Shown here in pieces: positions 44,409-57,528 of a DNA stretch of 64,000 bases (position 1 is its first letter; the number at the start of each line of letters is the position of its first letter). Position numbers and translations under genes: made by a program. Source of the DNA: Polyodon spathula (lineage: Eukaryota; Chordata; Actinopteri; Acipenseriformes; Polyodontidae). The stretch lies in the NCBI RefSeq assembly GCF_017654505.1, contig NC_054547.1, positions 25,239,975-25,303,974 of the forward strand, written 5' to 3'. The notes beneath the pieces were generated by a model. It was not told the origin of the DNA. It made no database searches and worked only from the letters and a program-made list of their open reading frames with translations.

Positions 44409-46115
44409 TGAATGCTGGGGGTAGCTTCCCCAAGGCACCACAAGCAGCCAGATCTAGCAGAAAACAGGAGACTGTACTGCTCAGCCTGTACTCTGCACTT
44501 TCTTCCCTTAACCTCCAGTTTTCTGTCCTTAAAAACAAGAAGAAACCCAGAATGCAGTGACTAGCTTCAGGGGAGCTCAATATTCAACTGGCAATTACAT
44601 GAATGACTAACCAGATTTCTACAATTTATACAAATTATGAGTCCTTGGCGTGTCTACAGACCAGAGAGAAGAGTACTTGTTAGGTTTTGTTAAGCAGTCT
44701 GTGCTTTATTACCAATTAGATAGATTGTCTAGGTATGGTGTTTGTTTTTTTTTTTTTTTGTTTTTTTTTTAAAGTATAAACTGATGGTAAAATTTATTAT
44801 AATCTCAAAGTTACACAGGACAAATCTGCTCCTTCAGAAGTGCTTAGCAGATTCCCAAAAGTTGTCAGAGAATGAAGGCAGTAGATCAGTGGTTGTCTTG
44901 GTGGTATTACTGTACAGTATACAGTCAATGGCACCACGTTTGTGAGGAGGTCTTTGGACGCTCTGCAGTCTGACATATGTAAAGGCCTCTCATTTCTTGT
45001 CTCTTTGGATCTTGAATTCTGCTTTATAACATTGTCTGCTGGTGTAAGTAAGATTTGTGCTTGTAAATCATGTTGGGTAAGGCCTATGGAAAGTGCTTGC
45101 AGTTCAGACTTCAAGAAGTGCAATGAAGCTAACACTATCAAGCCATGCAGGATTACGTACATAAAGCCTACGTGCTAAGGTGAACAAAAGGTAATTTTTT
45201 TCTGTTTTTAAGATGGTTTTGTTACATTATGGTTGAAGTTATTGTTGCTGTTTTTTGTTTCTATAACTTCTACTATCTAGCAATACCACCTTCAGTGTCT
45301 CTGCTATGACTGCTGTCGCTACTGTTTAAGTGTACCAATAGCAAATGTGTCATTTTGTTTCCGATTCTCATGGTTGACTCCCTGTTTTGATTGGCTCAAC
45401 AGAATGGCTTGCATTAGAATGTTTCAAGTGACACACCAGAAATAACTGCACTCTCTCTAATAGCGAATATGCTATAATAAGGATAACCAGGTTTTTTTGT
45501 TAATGAATACTGTTTTTTTTTTTGTTTGTTTGTTTTTTGAAGTCTCAACAAGTTTAACATAATCACCAAAGGGAATTGTTAAAGATCCTAGATATATTTG
45601 TTTTAGTGTTCTTTGCACTCCATATATGTAACATTTGGTGGCCTTTTGCTACAGAATGTCTCAACCTTCATTTGGAAACTTGTTTTTTGTTTTTATAATG
45701 CACCCCTGCTTCTTTTCCCATTATCTACAGTTTGTAGGTATGGGAAAAATACCAGTCCTTCTATACTTTTTAATAATTGGAGATGTGTTACATGTTTACT
45801 TTTACTAATGGTCCAAAACATTTTTTCTTTTTAATTCAGCAATATCTAATAGTAGGTCTTTTGCACTGAGAGACTTCTGACCTCTTCCTCCTCTGTTTGC
45901 CCTTTATTTTCTCAGTTAATTCTGGCTTTCTGTTCCATTTTCTAATTGGAATTAGCAGCTGTGGCTTTAATCAGCAATAGTGAACCCACTGACTTTTTCT
46001 CAACAAGAACAAGCTTCAGAGCAATAACTCTGCTAGTGTTTTTTTTAACTGAAGACATAGTTTACAGAAGCTAAGTATATACATTAACATACTAACATAA
46101 GGAAGTTAAAAAAAA

Positions 46116-46226
<111 letters not shown>

Positions 46227-47186
46227 GAGGCTAAATTTATTGCTTACACATCTTAAAAGGAAAATTTTAAAATATCATGGGTAGAAAGATGCAGAATAAG
46301 GAGATAGGCCTTTCAGTGCAAAGAGAGTAACAGTTGTGCACATCTCTATTATCTGTGCTGTTTCTATTTGGGACCAAGCAACATTTACCTGGACAAGAAG
46401 GTAACAAGTGCTATTTAACCTGAAGTGGGGATTAACAGTTCAGTAGTATGACGGGCAGCCCAATGGGCTATGGGAAGTAAAACATTTTATTTGCCCCAAA
46501 AAATTAAATAAATGTTTGTATAATGCTGTGTCACTTGTGCAAATATAATTGTTCAATAGCAGTCTCCAGCTGGAGAAAGCTAATTGTTTTGGACCAGTGG
46601 GGAATTCACCCCAATAAACAGAGGAGTAGTACTTTTTCATTGACGCGTCAGATCTTTCTTTGTTTTTATTTTACCTTGTTTAATTGCATTTAAAAAACAT
46701 GCCGTTCTTCTTGGCATCTTTCCTGAATTTACAGTTCTGCTGTAACACTTTGTACTGTTATTAGTACAGTTGGATTATTAACAGCGTGAAACGTTACACA
46801 GTGCGTCAAGATGTCGGGACACATTTTCACAGTATAAAGAGGGGTTCTTGAAAAGCTCTCCTGCTTCTGGCTCCACTGCCATTTCAATGTTTAGGGCTAG
46901 AAATATTTTATTTTGTTATTCTCAAAATAAACGAAGATCAGATTTTAAAAAGATATACCCCAACTTAGTCAAATGTTTCAAAAGCTAAACTTTGACAAAT
47001 CTCTCAAGCTCCTTATTCCAAAGTGCAATTTGCACCATTCTTGAGCAATCAAAAGAAATATAATTGTAATAAACTGGTAGGTAAAAAGTCAGAGGTTAAT
47101 TTAAGGAATTTTTCTTTCACAAAAGTAGAACAGATTGCCCTAAGGCATTGGTACAGTAGACATTGTTGTACAGTATCTGCTCCAGT

Positions 47187-47350
47187 TTAAGACCATAAGA
47201 AAGTTTACAAATGAGAGGAGGCCATTTGGCCCATCTTGCTCGTTTGGTTGTAAGTAGCTTATTGATCCCAGAATCTCATCAAGCAGCTTCTTGAAGGATC
47301 CCAGGGTGTCAGCTTCAACATTACTAGGGAGGTGGTTCCAGACTCTTTAT
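47187..47350. repeat. SINE-like dispersed repeat
   Basis: Begins agaccataagaaagtttaca and continues with ggccatttggcccatcttgc, cttcttgaaggatcccaggg and ggtggttccagactc. I recall this arrangement from a repeat abundant in sturgeon-type genomes, which is the main ground for the taxonomic guess. No flanking duplication was identified. Confidence 0.6.
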
Positions 47351-49765
47351 TCCTAAAAATGAAAGTATTGTATAAGGTTTTTGTAAGTCTGTTTTGATTT
47401 ATTAAATAAAGCGCTGTTACTGCAGGAATCCTTTCCAGACACTTGATAAATCAACAAATGTTGAGACAGTTTCATGAATATAAAACTTGAGCTTATCCAA
47501 AAAACAGACTTAAAAAAAAATGAATAAAGCTTTGTGATTAGGGACCATCATATCTGGGCTAAATGCTGCAAATGATTTAATGTCGTAAATAACTCACTTA
47601 ATTTAAAAGAAAGTCTCATTGGAAAAGATGGTCCAGAAAAAGCAGGTAGCACTTGTGATAGAAGTGTTAGATTGAGAGTAATTGGGGAGGCAGCTGGGTG
47701 CTATGTGATTTCTTCCATTTCTCATCTCTTCATACATAGAAACTAAAACCTGGGATAGGACACCTTTGCCTAGCAGACATTTACACAAAGCAATGCTAAC
47801 GATTACTGTATTGAAATTAAAGCAATTTGAAAGCTTGCATGTTAGCAGCTATAGGTGCCTTTTTAGTTTCAAAATGTTGGCCAAAATATTTCCTGGTAAC
47901 AAACTGTCTATCTTCTGCCACCAATGTAAATAGTACACAATTGGCTATATCAGCATTATGAAAAAGTAGACCACCATGACCTACATTCACTGTATGTACA
48001 GTACTTGTAACGAGCTAAATGGTTCGGATTGTAATAAAGCATAGGTAAGCACTGTAAAGAATTGTGAGGTTTAGTACAGCATATTATTCAACATGGCAAA
48101 CCAAGGTAAACTGTGGTGCATGCAAAGTATAATGATGAGAAAAGCATGGTAAAACTGCAAAAATACTATGGTAAACTTTTAGAAGGACATAGCCAGTGCT
48201 AATAAAAAAAGGGTCAATAGCTCCACCTTTGTGAAGTCTGCACCATGAAACGGAAAAGGTTATAACCAGTTTTTCTTGTGAAATATAATGCACAGTCCTT
48301 GGTACTGGAAGTACTGTACCATGGTTTTTCCACAAATGAGGATACCTGATAACCCCCACCAGCATACAAATAAACACACATTCTCTACGAAATGTATTCC
48401 ACGGAAGATAATATATTTTTCAGCTCCCACTGATTCAAAGGCATCTGAGATAGCATTTCCTTCAGGCTAATTTCAGGTACAGTATATAGTTCAGTATATA
48501 GCTAAGGGAAAAGGGTTCAGGTCTTTACCTTTTATTCCAAGTAGAGCCAGCCTTGCGGTTCATTGCAGTTCCTCTGTCAGTGCCCCTATGCTTCCCCAGT
48601 GGAACAGGTTTTGTTTTTGTTTTGCTACATTCACTACATTCTTTTTTTAAGTTGACCCATTTGATGTGGGTTTGAATGAGTTTTAAGACTAAAAAAACAA
48701 TGCTGTTCAAAGCTACTTCAGACATTCGCAGACCCTTTTGTACAAAAAGAAAGCCTCCCCTGTTGCAATGTACATCATTCATGCTGTGTGGTGTTCATTA
48801 GAAGAAAGTGTTACCTGTCAAATCAACGCCATTGTCGAGACTAAGATGATTGTGTAGCAAAGGTATGTGTAATTACTATATGATGTAGCCATCTTGTAAG
48901 TCAATACTGTGTAAGAGCTCTCTGATACAAGACAAGACTTCTTAGGTTTTAATGTATTTGATTTCCATGTATGTTTTTCTCATTTACAGGGGGGAAAAAA
49001 ACAAAATACATTTCTTTGATCCTTCCCAAAATAAGAAGTTGGAGAGTGTTGCAAAACCATTGCTTTCACTTCAGGTATCCTCACATGGAGGGCAGTGCTT
49101 GTTTTGTAAAGCACCCTGTACTGAGTAAAGCTGTATGTTTAATAATGGCTTAATTTGTAAACACAAGACAAAAGAGGTTTTGGAGACAGCTTTGTGTCTG
49201 TGTATAGGGGGTTCACAACTGTATAACAATTTATATGCAATTCATCTCTAATATTGTAATATTTTATCTGAAAATAAAAAAAAAGTGCTTTTCCAATTTG
49301 TCTGTCCCATTCTTCTGTTTTAAAAGCGAGGGGAAGTTCAATTTTAACATGGAAATGTATTGAAGCTCGAAATTGTATACATGATGATTTCATGAACATC
49401 GGCGCGTGTGGGGAAAAAAAAACATTTATTACAGGACCTGTTTGAATTGAGGTCTGCCATTGACTCTTCATATGGCTATCTGCACAAACCTGGAAATGCA
49501 CAACCTGCAGGTTTGGCCTTTGTCCTCTCGGGAAACACAATCTTTTCTGCTGAAGCTACTTGTGCTTTCATTAATGTATGGAAGAAATCTTACCTCTTAG
49601 CTGTAATGTCGTGGGTATACTGTAAAGAAGATGTGGGAACTTTATGGAACTATGTGTAAAACAAGCAAAAAGAGTTATAATAATGCTAAAGGTTATGTTT
49701 TATGAATTTTTTAATTAGACCTAACCCTTTTTATAAACCGCAATAAAGTGCATGTTGTTACATTT

Positions 49766-50140
49766 TCATTTTTACATTTTCTACTTGCTCTTAAGTTATT
49801 TTATTAGTTTGTTTTATTTTTGTATTGCATGGTTTCTTAGTTTTGACAAATTCATACATTGCATAATATTTTTTTACATAAACCTAAACTATATTCCTAG
49901 CTTGTTACTGTTTATATAGGTGACCAATAATTTACAGAAATCCTGTTTGGTGTTTGTTTTTTTCAATTGCGTACACATTTTAGTCTGTTTTAGCAGAAAA
50001 TTGTATCTTGCTGCACTGTACGCTATATTGTATAATATGCAATTAAATAAAATAATGAAACAGATACAAACTGACAAGTTATCTGATAAAAACTACAGCT
50101 AAAAGCTTTTATTAACACTAAAGGGACTTATCACAAATGG
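49766..50140. other. No gene seen
   Basis: Very AT-rich intergenic DNA. Confidence 0.5.
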
Positions 50141-50466
50141 TAACACTATGTAACACAGTTTTGTTCCTGGGTAGTAAATGTTATTTCCTAATTGCTTATG
50201 CCTCAAAAGTATAGAAAATGGCTATTATTCCCCACAAACTTTGCTTTTGTGTCCAGGGCAGTGATATTTCAAAATATCACTATTTCCAATAGGAAAACAG
50301 GCAAATGTGCGTCTTTTCGTTCACATGAAGTCAGAAAAAACAACGTATGAATCCAAATTACATGTATTTATACTAAAGTAATACAAAAATGACTACAAAA
50401 TATTTAGAAGTGAGTAGTTTTTCGAGATTTACGATTACACTGTAAATGTAAAACTACTCACTTCTA
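50141..50466 (+). repeat. Unclassified ~326-bp repeat, second copy
   Basis: Inverted relative of 8276-8628. It begins taacactatgtaacacag and ends in a hairpin (gaagtgagtagttttt with aaaactactcacttc, 50406-50465). No ORF. Confidence 0.7.
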
Positions 50467-50688
50467 AAACTTAAAAAAATTTAAAATTGAGACAAAATAT
50501 TTGTTATTAAATTTGAAACAACATTCAGAACTATTAGACGGTCAATAGTGCTAAATTTAAAATGACAAAAACCTTGACTTGAAGTTTTTTCAATGTTTTG
50601 ATTTTTTTTAGTGTCTTCAACTTCATAAATTCAGTGACAAACATTTTGAAGAAGTCAAATGAAGACAATGAAAAATACTAGTCGTAGC

Positions 50689-51377
50689 TAGGGTTGCCAC
50701 CTGGCTCCATAATTCCGGAACACTTTGGGACGGGACATGGTTTTTAAGTTGCCCTTAAACTGAAAGCAATAAACATGTGAATTGAGCACTAAGCACTCGC
50801 TTAATTTACACTGCTTCTTAATTATCCGAATCATTGTAATAATACAAATCTTACAAAATAAAAAAAAATCATCTTGAATAAACGTGTGTAGGTTTATTCA
50901 ATATATTTATTTTTATTTTGTACAAAATGATATTTCAGTTCTCAATATTTAAAAGATGCTATTTATATACTATTAATTAATAATATATAGCCCTAATTTA
51001 CATTGACTCTCCCAATTAAATAACAACACCGATCCAGTGTTCACTCTGTCTGGTTTCAGGAATAGTGAACAGCTGCTGAGTATTAATGATTTCAGTGGGA
51101 GAAGGTGATATACTATTAGAAGCTATAAAGAAACTTTAAAATACATATTTTTAAAACTGCTAATAAAATAAATAAATATTGATGATGTACTTATTTATGT
51201 ATTTCATTTGTTAAAAGCTATTATTGTATTGTCATGCTGCCTCAAGATAATTAATCACCAGAATCAATTTAGCAAAGGTTTAGGGCTCAATTGTTGATTT
51301 CCTTCAGTTTAAAGCAACTTCAAAATCCTGTTCTGTCTCACAGTGTTCCAGAATTATGGGATCAGGTGGCAACCCTA
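50689..51377. mobile_element. hAT-like non-autonomous DNA transposon
   Basis: About 40-bp terminal inverted repeats: left tagggttgccacctggctcc at 50689, right its complement (ggtggcaaccctaa...) ending 51377. Both continue into ...aattccggaaca / tgttccagaatt. Flanking 8-mers gtcgtagc (50681-50688) and attgtagc (51378-51385) match at 6 of 8 bases, consistent with an aged 8-bp hAT target duplication. No transposase. Confidence 0.75.
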
Positions 51378-52651
51378 ATTGTAGCATTAGTAATTGAACA
51401 TGTAATTTTTATTAATTCTCAATTTGAAATACACAAACAAAGAACTTTGCAAACTGTAAACTAGTTAATATCAAGTTTAAAGCAGAATGTAAGAATACAC
51501 AAACAAACCAAATTGGGTGAGTTTTAGGGCCTGTGGTAGGGACTGCATCCCTCTACAGAGTTGATAAGGTTTATTTGCGTGTTATAGATAAAGTTTGGTA
51601 ATATTTTTTTCCAGGGATGGGGATAAAAACTCACAGCTGGGAGAGCATGTAGAATGTGATCAAACTGGAATTGAATAATTGAGTGCCATTTTGAGTCTGA
51701 CCACCTGCATATAGGAGGAGCTGAGAGCAATCCTTTGTTCTCCAATGAGGATGAATTTGTTTTGTCAAACTGAGAGGCTGCTGAATCCCTTTCCCCAAAG
51801 GGTAAATACAATTAGAAGAATTAGTTTCAGCAAAATCTATTTGAGTTAGGTTATCACTGGAGCAGGACTGCCCTCTTTATGGGCTACCATGCACAGGGCC
51901 AAACACAGATGCGTTTTTGACACTACTTTGGTGAAGAAGGAAACCTCACCCGAATCCTCCCATTGCTGGAAGCTTGGTGGTGTTGGTGGACACTGTATAT
52001 GCATTTCTCTATCTATACCACTTTCACACACAAATGCTGCTACTGAGCCATCTCGGAGACATTTAAATGAATTCTTTAAAATACCCAGTCACAAAGCACG
52101 AAATTGAACAATCATATCCGTTGACAGGGAAATCAATCTACTAATTTATATAAATTATGCTTACAAAATTAATTTAAAATTATGTATTGTTTGGTAATAT
52201 ATCTGATTCAGTTATTTCCCAGCCTAAGCTTGTAGACATTAGAAACAATGGAACCTCCCCTTTAAATTCTAGAGTTTGATCAACTTATTTCCCGATCAAC
52301 TTATTTCCTAGGACACCAGTATAATACTGTCATAACCGTTCCACACAGCCAAAGGGATCCTGGGAGTATAACTTTCAAAACTTTCAGTCAACGTATCGTT
52401 TTCATGGTAACGGAAACAAAATTAAAAAAAATAAGCATAGCATGGGTAAGCTACTTTTTTTTGATGGTCGACAATCCTACAATTTTTAATACACTGCAGT
52501 TTGTATCAGGCAGTTGAATGAAAATAGTAATAATGCGTTTTTATTTCAGTTTTCCACATATATTATTAATAAAGGATAAAGCGAGCACAGGGAAGTTTAC
52601 AGTACACTATAGTTCTCCAGTGCCATTCATTAAAAGATAAGAAATTATATA
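51378..52651. other. No gene seen
   Basis: AT-rich intergenic DNA. ORFs on both strands at 51524-52107 overlap and show no domain. Confidence 0.45.
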
Positions 52652-53450
52652 CAGTGCCAATAGAAAGTCTACAGCCCCTTTCAAAATGTTCACCTGTTGT
52701 TGCCTTATAGTCTGGAATTAAAATGTATTAAAATAGTTTTTTTTTAAAAACATTTTTTATCTACACATCCTACCCCACAACTTCCAAGTGAAAAAAAAAA
52801 TCTAGAAATTTGTACAAAATTAATTAAAAATAAAAACTGAAATAGCTTGGTTGGATAAGTGTCCACCCACCTTGTCACAGCAATCCTAAATTAGCTCAGG
52901 TGTAACCAATCACCTTCAAAATCACACATCAAGTTATGTGGCCTCCACCTGTGTTAAATTGTAGTGATTCACATGATTTCAGGATAAATTCAGCAGTTCT
53001 TGTAGGTTCCCTCTGCTGGGTAGTACTTTCAAAGCAAAGACTCAATCATGAACACCAAGGCACTTTCAAAAGAACTCCGGGACAAAGTTGTTGAAAGGCA
53101 CAGATCAGGTGGGTATAAAAAAATATCAAAGGCCTTGAATATCCCTTGGAGCACAGTCAAGGTGATTATTAAGAAGTGAAAGGTGTATGGCACCACCAAG
53201 ACCCTGCCTAGATAAGGCCATCCCTCCAAACTGGATGACCGAGCAACAAAGAGGCTGATCAGAGAGGCTACCAAGAGGCCAATGGCAACTTTACAACAGC
53301 TATAGGTTTTATGGCCAAAACTGGTCAAAGTGTGCATGTGACAACAATATCCCAAGCACTCCACAAATCTGGCCTGTATGGTAGGGTGGCAAAAGCCATT
53401 ACTCAAGAAAACCCACCTTGAATCCCGTTTGAAGTATGCAAAAAAACACT
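52652..53450 (+). mobile_element. Tc1/mariner fragment (5' half)
   Basis: Starts with cagtgccaatagaaagtcta after a TA. The transposase N-terminus begins at the ATG at 53049 (MNTKALSKELRDKVVERHRS) and continues through KKISKALNIPWSTVKVIIKK to an in-frame TGA at 53177. Degraded sequence follows to a point resembling LYGRVAKAIT. The catalytic half and right terminal repeat are absent. Confidence 0.8.
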
Positions 53451-53903
53451 CATGTTTCTGGCAGTGACAGGAATTAACCCCATCCCTGCCAACCACCACC
53501 AAAACACACACTATTTACAGGTAGAGTACTTGCTCTACCACACAGATATTGAAATAAAGATGAAGCACTGTACTCTGACATTTCATTTAGATGGTTTTCT
53601 ATTCAGTAATACCAAGATATTTAGTAAACATGGGGTCTGAGTGATGTTAAGGGACAGGATCCATAGTCTTTCTGTATTTCTAGAAAATGGATAATGTGGT
53701 GGGAACCACTGCACTTATGAGATGACCTTCTTATTAAAATCTTTTGCATATTTTTTAAGAGTATATGATTATTTATGCAGGGATTCAAGGATTTCAATAT
53801 GGCTGTCCCAATATTTGGCAGGGCAGTTTATATAAAAAGTGACAATCATTTGCGCATTATTCCATATAATTCACAAGACTGAGTAGCAAAAAACTATATG
53901 CTC
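53451..53903. other. No gene seen
   Basis: Intergenic sequence right of the truncated Tc1 copy. Nothing recognised. Confidence 0.45.
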
Positions 53904-54015
53904 CAGTGCAGTGGTACTCAACTCTGATCTAATTGAGTCCAGGTTTTTACTCCAAGCAGGTTCTAAGCTATTAATTAACTAATTTAGGACTTGGAGAGCT
54001 GAGTACCACTGCTCT
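53904..54015. repeat. Short MITE with 18-bp inverted ends
   Basis: cagtgcagtggtactcaac at the left and gctgagtaccactgctct at the right are near-complements. The interior includes aattgagtccaggtttttac. This matches the layout of a common fish MITE of about 110 bp. Confidence 0.6.
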
Positions 54016-56459
54016 AGTACAAACAATAGGACTTCTTTATTTTATTGTAAAGTTGACTATTATTGGCAAGGGAAATTGGGAAATAAATAGCAACACCAAA
54101 AGTGTTTTTTTTTTTTTTAAGCAACTTTTGTTGTTTACGTTATCTTTCCAAGGAAGTACTGGTGAGGAGGCAACATCCATCCATTTCTACACATAGTACA
54201 TAGGTTACTTCTGTTTATACTCAAAAACAATGTCCTCTTTCTAGCTTTCATATAGAAACACCTGTGAATCATTTAGACCATAGAGGAGATTTATTTTTAT
54301 ATTTTCTCACTATACTAAACATATACCTCAAAAGATTGCATGGGCAAGATTTTCAAAAGGTCATAAATGCTAACTCCAGTGTTAATCAAGAAATCGGTAT
54401 TGATTTTGGCATTTTCAAGCAGTCGTTGTACCTATTTCCTTATTAAATAGTAATCCTAATGAGATTTCCGAAATTATGTTGGTTTACGAAATAATGTTAA
54501 TATCTGAATGAGCAGTGCTTCTTATGACTATTTCTTTTGTGTGCGTGGGAATTTAAAAGCAAATCCGTGTCAATAATCATAATTTATCAGGAGTTAATTT
54601 GCACTTTGAAAAGGATGGTTTTAATTAATGAAACAGTATATAACTCACCTTGAAACAGAAATTTAACAGACTGCAGCTAACAGTACAGAGAGACAGTGTA
54701 CAGGACCAAAGTTGATTACTTACAGAAAACCTGAAGTATACCTGAAGTTGATAATTCAATATTTGTATTTATGAAAATGTTTTAGCCTTTTTTATACTTG
54801 TGGTTATGAAATAGATTTATTCACTTGTTTTAACTATTTGTAACGTTACAGGACATTTGTTGTATTGCTAAAATGATATACCGTTATTTGCACCCAGTGT
54901 AATCTTACTACCAAGAAATTATCAATGCAACTGTAGCCTATTTGAATTCTGCATACGTACATTATATAACAGCTGACCTCTGCTGTAGATGTTATTTGAA
55001 TTATACAACTGAAATCATGGTATTGAAAACAAAACAAATTATACACAATATAGATATTTCCATTATTTTTTATTTCCAATTGGCTGCTGCTTGCTGACAG
55101 GAGAGCTGTCTCCCTGTATACTTGTAGTTTCCATAACAGCAAATTATGCTTCGATTCATTTTTCTTGATCTTGTTAAGATGCATTTTGATTAACGAGTTC
55201 CCCTTATCTAGTCGTTGATACAAGAAGTGATGTAGGTGACGTGTGACAATTAAGCTTTCTAATGAGAAATGTGTTCATTAACGACCTCATCGACTCAATT
55301 TCAAAGCATTAACGGTTTAATTTAATTAACACATTTCATTTGAAAATCACTTGCTACTAAAGCTCTCGATTACACGTAGAAACAATATTAGAGTAATATT
55401 TAACTGTAATGAAATACTCAAAATAGACTCCAAAAGGATTTTGAAATGGCTAATAGATTAAAGCATTATTAATAGAATCCTGCTGTACATTTAAGGCATA
55501 ACTCACATGTGCATTAAGAGTGCAAGGAGATAAGTCTACAGTGTGGTTCAAATCCACATGTCTATCAGTTGGAGATGGTATGTGTCAAGTGCTGGACTTG
55601 AACAGAATGAGTCAGGCAAAAAAGTATAAGGTTATCCAACCACGATTGAGAAAAGAAGGGTTGTATATATCTGTGCCTGTGCTGTACACTATAGCACATC
55701 GGGGCTTGCTTGCATCTTTATATGGGATTTACTGCACCATTTATTTCACAGATTGGAGTCCACTCATAATTAAAATACCCAATATGTAACATTTAGGGAG
55801 CTACAAAAGCAGACAAACATTTCACCTCGTGCATTCATCAGTACTTGCTGAACTGAAATCAAATATATAGCAAAGTCATTTGCCTGAACTGGAATATAGC
55901 TTTTCCTTTTAACACTAAACTGCATTTTTTTTCCAGTTCAAATGTTTTTTTTTAAGTCATTTTAGTCAGTTCAATATGATTCTCTGAGGTTTCTGCTTAG
56001 ATCACCATTTGACAGACTTGTTAACTATACCAGCAAAAAATATCTCTGAAAAGGTTACTCAAGAGTGATTGTCTGGTCATGAGGTTCAGCACACAGTGTA
56101 ATCAGTGAGTCTTGAACAGTCTTTTCAGAATCTGTTTTATGCTGTAACATTTAGTAAGCATGGCAAATCGTATAATTTATCATATCCTACATTGTGGCTC
56201 TAGATACAAAAATAAAGTTGAAAAAAAAAAAAAAAAAAAAAACACAGATCTGACCCTGCAACTGTGATTTTCATATGGAATTCTTTAATGGAGTTTCAAA
56301 CAAGAAAACAAACGTTTTGAATAAAGAATTAGGCCCTATTCATATAACAGTTTTTAAGGATTATTTTTTTAAGACTGCTTATAACATTCACGTAGGCTGA
56401 ATCAAATAAAAATTCATGGCGCTATATTTATTGTTAGCTATGGCTCCTTGTGAACGAGT
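54016..56459. other. No gene seen
   Basis: AT-rich intergenic DNA with a poly-A tract at about 56221-56241. ORFs at 54846-55223 and 55520-55789 have no recognisable domain. Confidence 0.5.
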
Positions 56460-57135
56460 GGTTTGCAGTGCGCAGGTGTGCAGGTGTGCCAAGCAACGAG
56501 ACACAAAGTTCATGGTTCTAAACAGTTATTTTATTTCATTCTGTCTTTTGAGAACGGCTAAATAATAGTACTGGCTGTACATAATGATCGCAGGGCTCAG
56601 TCTCGAAATAACACACAACACAGACACGGACACTTCTCCTGATAGTGTGTACTCTAGTGCCGGTGCGGTGCAAGGCAATAATAGTGACTGTGGGGCAGTG
56701 TAGTCTGGGTTTGGTGTTGGCTGGTAGTGACAGCTCCTGGGTTCGTATTAGCTATCTAACAATGATAAACACAGTTAGCAAACAAACAAAACACTTAACG
56801 CTCACGGTACGTTTCTTACGTCTCTGTTTCTTTTTTGATAACCACAAAAAAAGAACAGATTACATCGTCACATCCCCTATTATACCTTCAGTCATGCCCC
56901 CTGCGATAGCTAGTTCAGTCACGTCTCCTCCAATCCATGACTGACACTTTGCGTACCGCATTAGAACGATGACTTCTGGCTTTGTGACTCCGCCCCCTTC
57001 CTGGATAACCAGCTTCCGACTGACCCTGGAATGAACCGCCAAATCATCCCATCCAGGACACACTGTTCCTGCCACACAGCGCCCTCACAGGTCGGGAGGG
57101 AGATTATTGACTAGGATTAATTTGCTGTCTGTCAC
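56460..57135. repeat. Solo-LTR-like repeat, copy B
   Basis: Same family and orientation as 28968-29575 (shared gaacagattacatcg, catcccctattatacc, ctgttcctgcc, caggtcgggagggagatta). It ends close to ctgtctgtcaca. No internal coding region is next to it, so it is probably a solo repeat. Confidence 0.45.
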
Positions 57136-57351
57136 AACTCCACCATAAACTTGATTTGATCTAGGCCATAGATTAAACAATGCTTTGAAATTCCTAACAC
57201 TCAAATTATTGAGAAAAGAACTGTAAAAAATCAAATGATCTTTAAAAAAGTGGTCCTAAACAAAACATTCCTTAACATGGTATGAGAGCTCTTTATTGTA
57301 GACTTTGTGTTCCATGTTTAGGTGCGGAGTCCCTGACCCTCACCGCTCACC

Positions 57352-57528
57352 ATGTGTACGGGAAGGAGTGCACGCTGCCTCAGGACCTGCCTCCTTCCTG
57401 TGGCCTTGGCCTGCATACTAGCCAATGCTCTCCTTCTCTTCCCAAACTTCGACTATCGTTACCTCACAGAGGGGAACGTCGGCAGGCATGCATCGGTTAT
57501 GAGCGGATTATGGGGTGGAGGATTCATG
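57352..57528 (+). CDS. tm4sf19: TM4SF19-like coding exon 1
   Basis: 59 codons starting MCTGRSARCLRTCLLPVALA, with helix 1 and the first extracellular loop; donor ttcatg|gtaaga. An acceptor-like tttag at about 57321 suggests a preceding non-coding exon. Confidence 0.85.

Noticed and set aside
53029..53511. 160-codon minus-strand ORF
   Set aside because: Antisense of the Tc1 N-terminal fragment, which reads as transposase on the plus strand.
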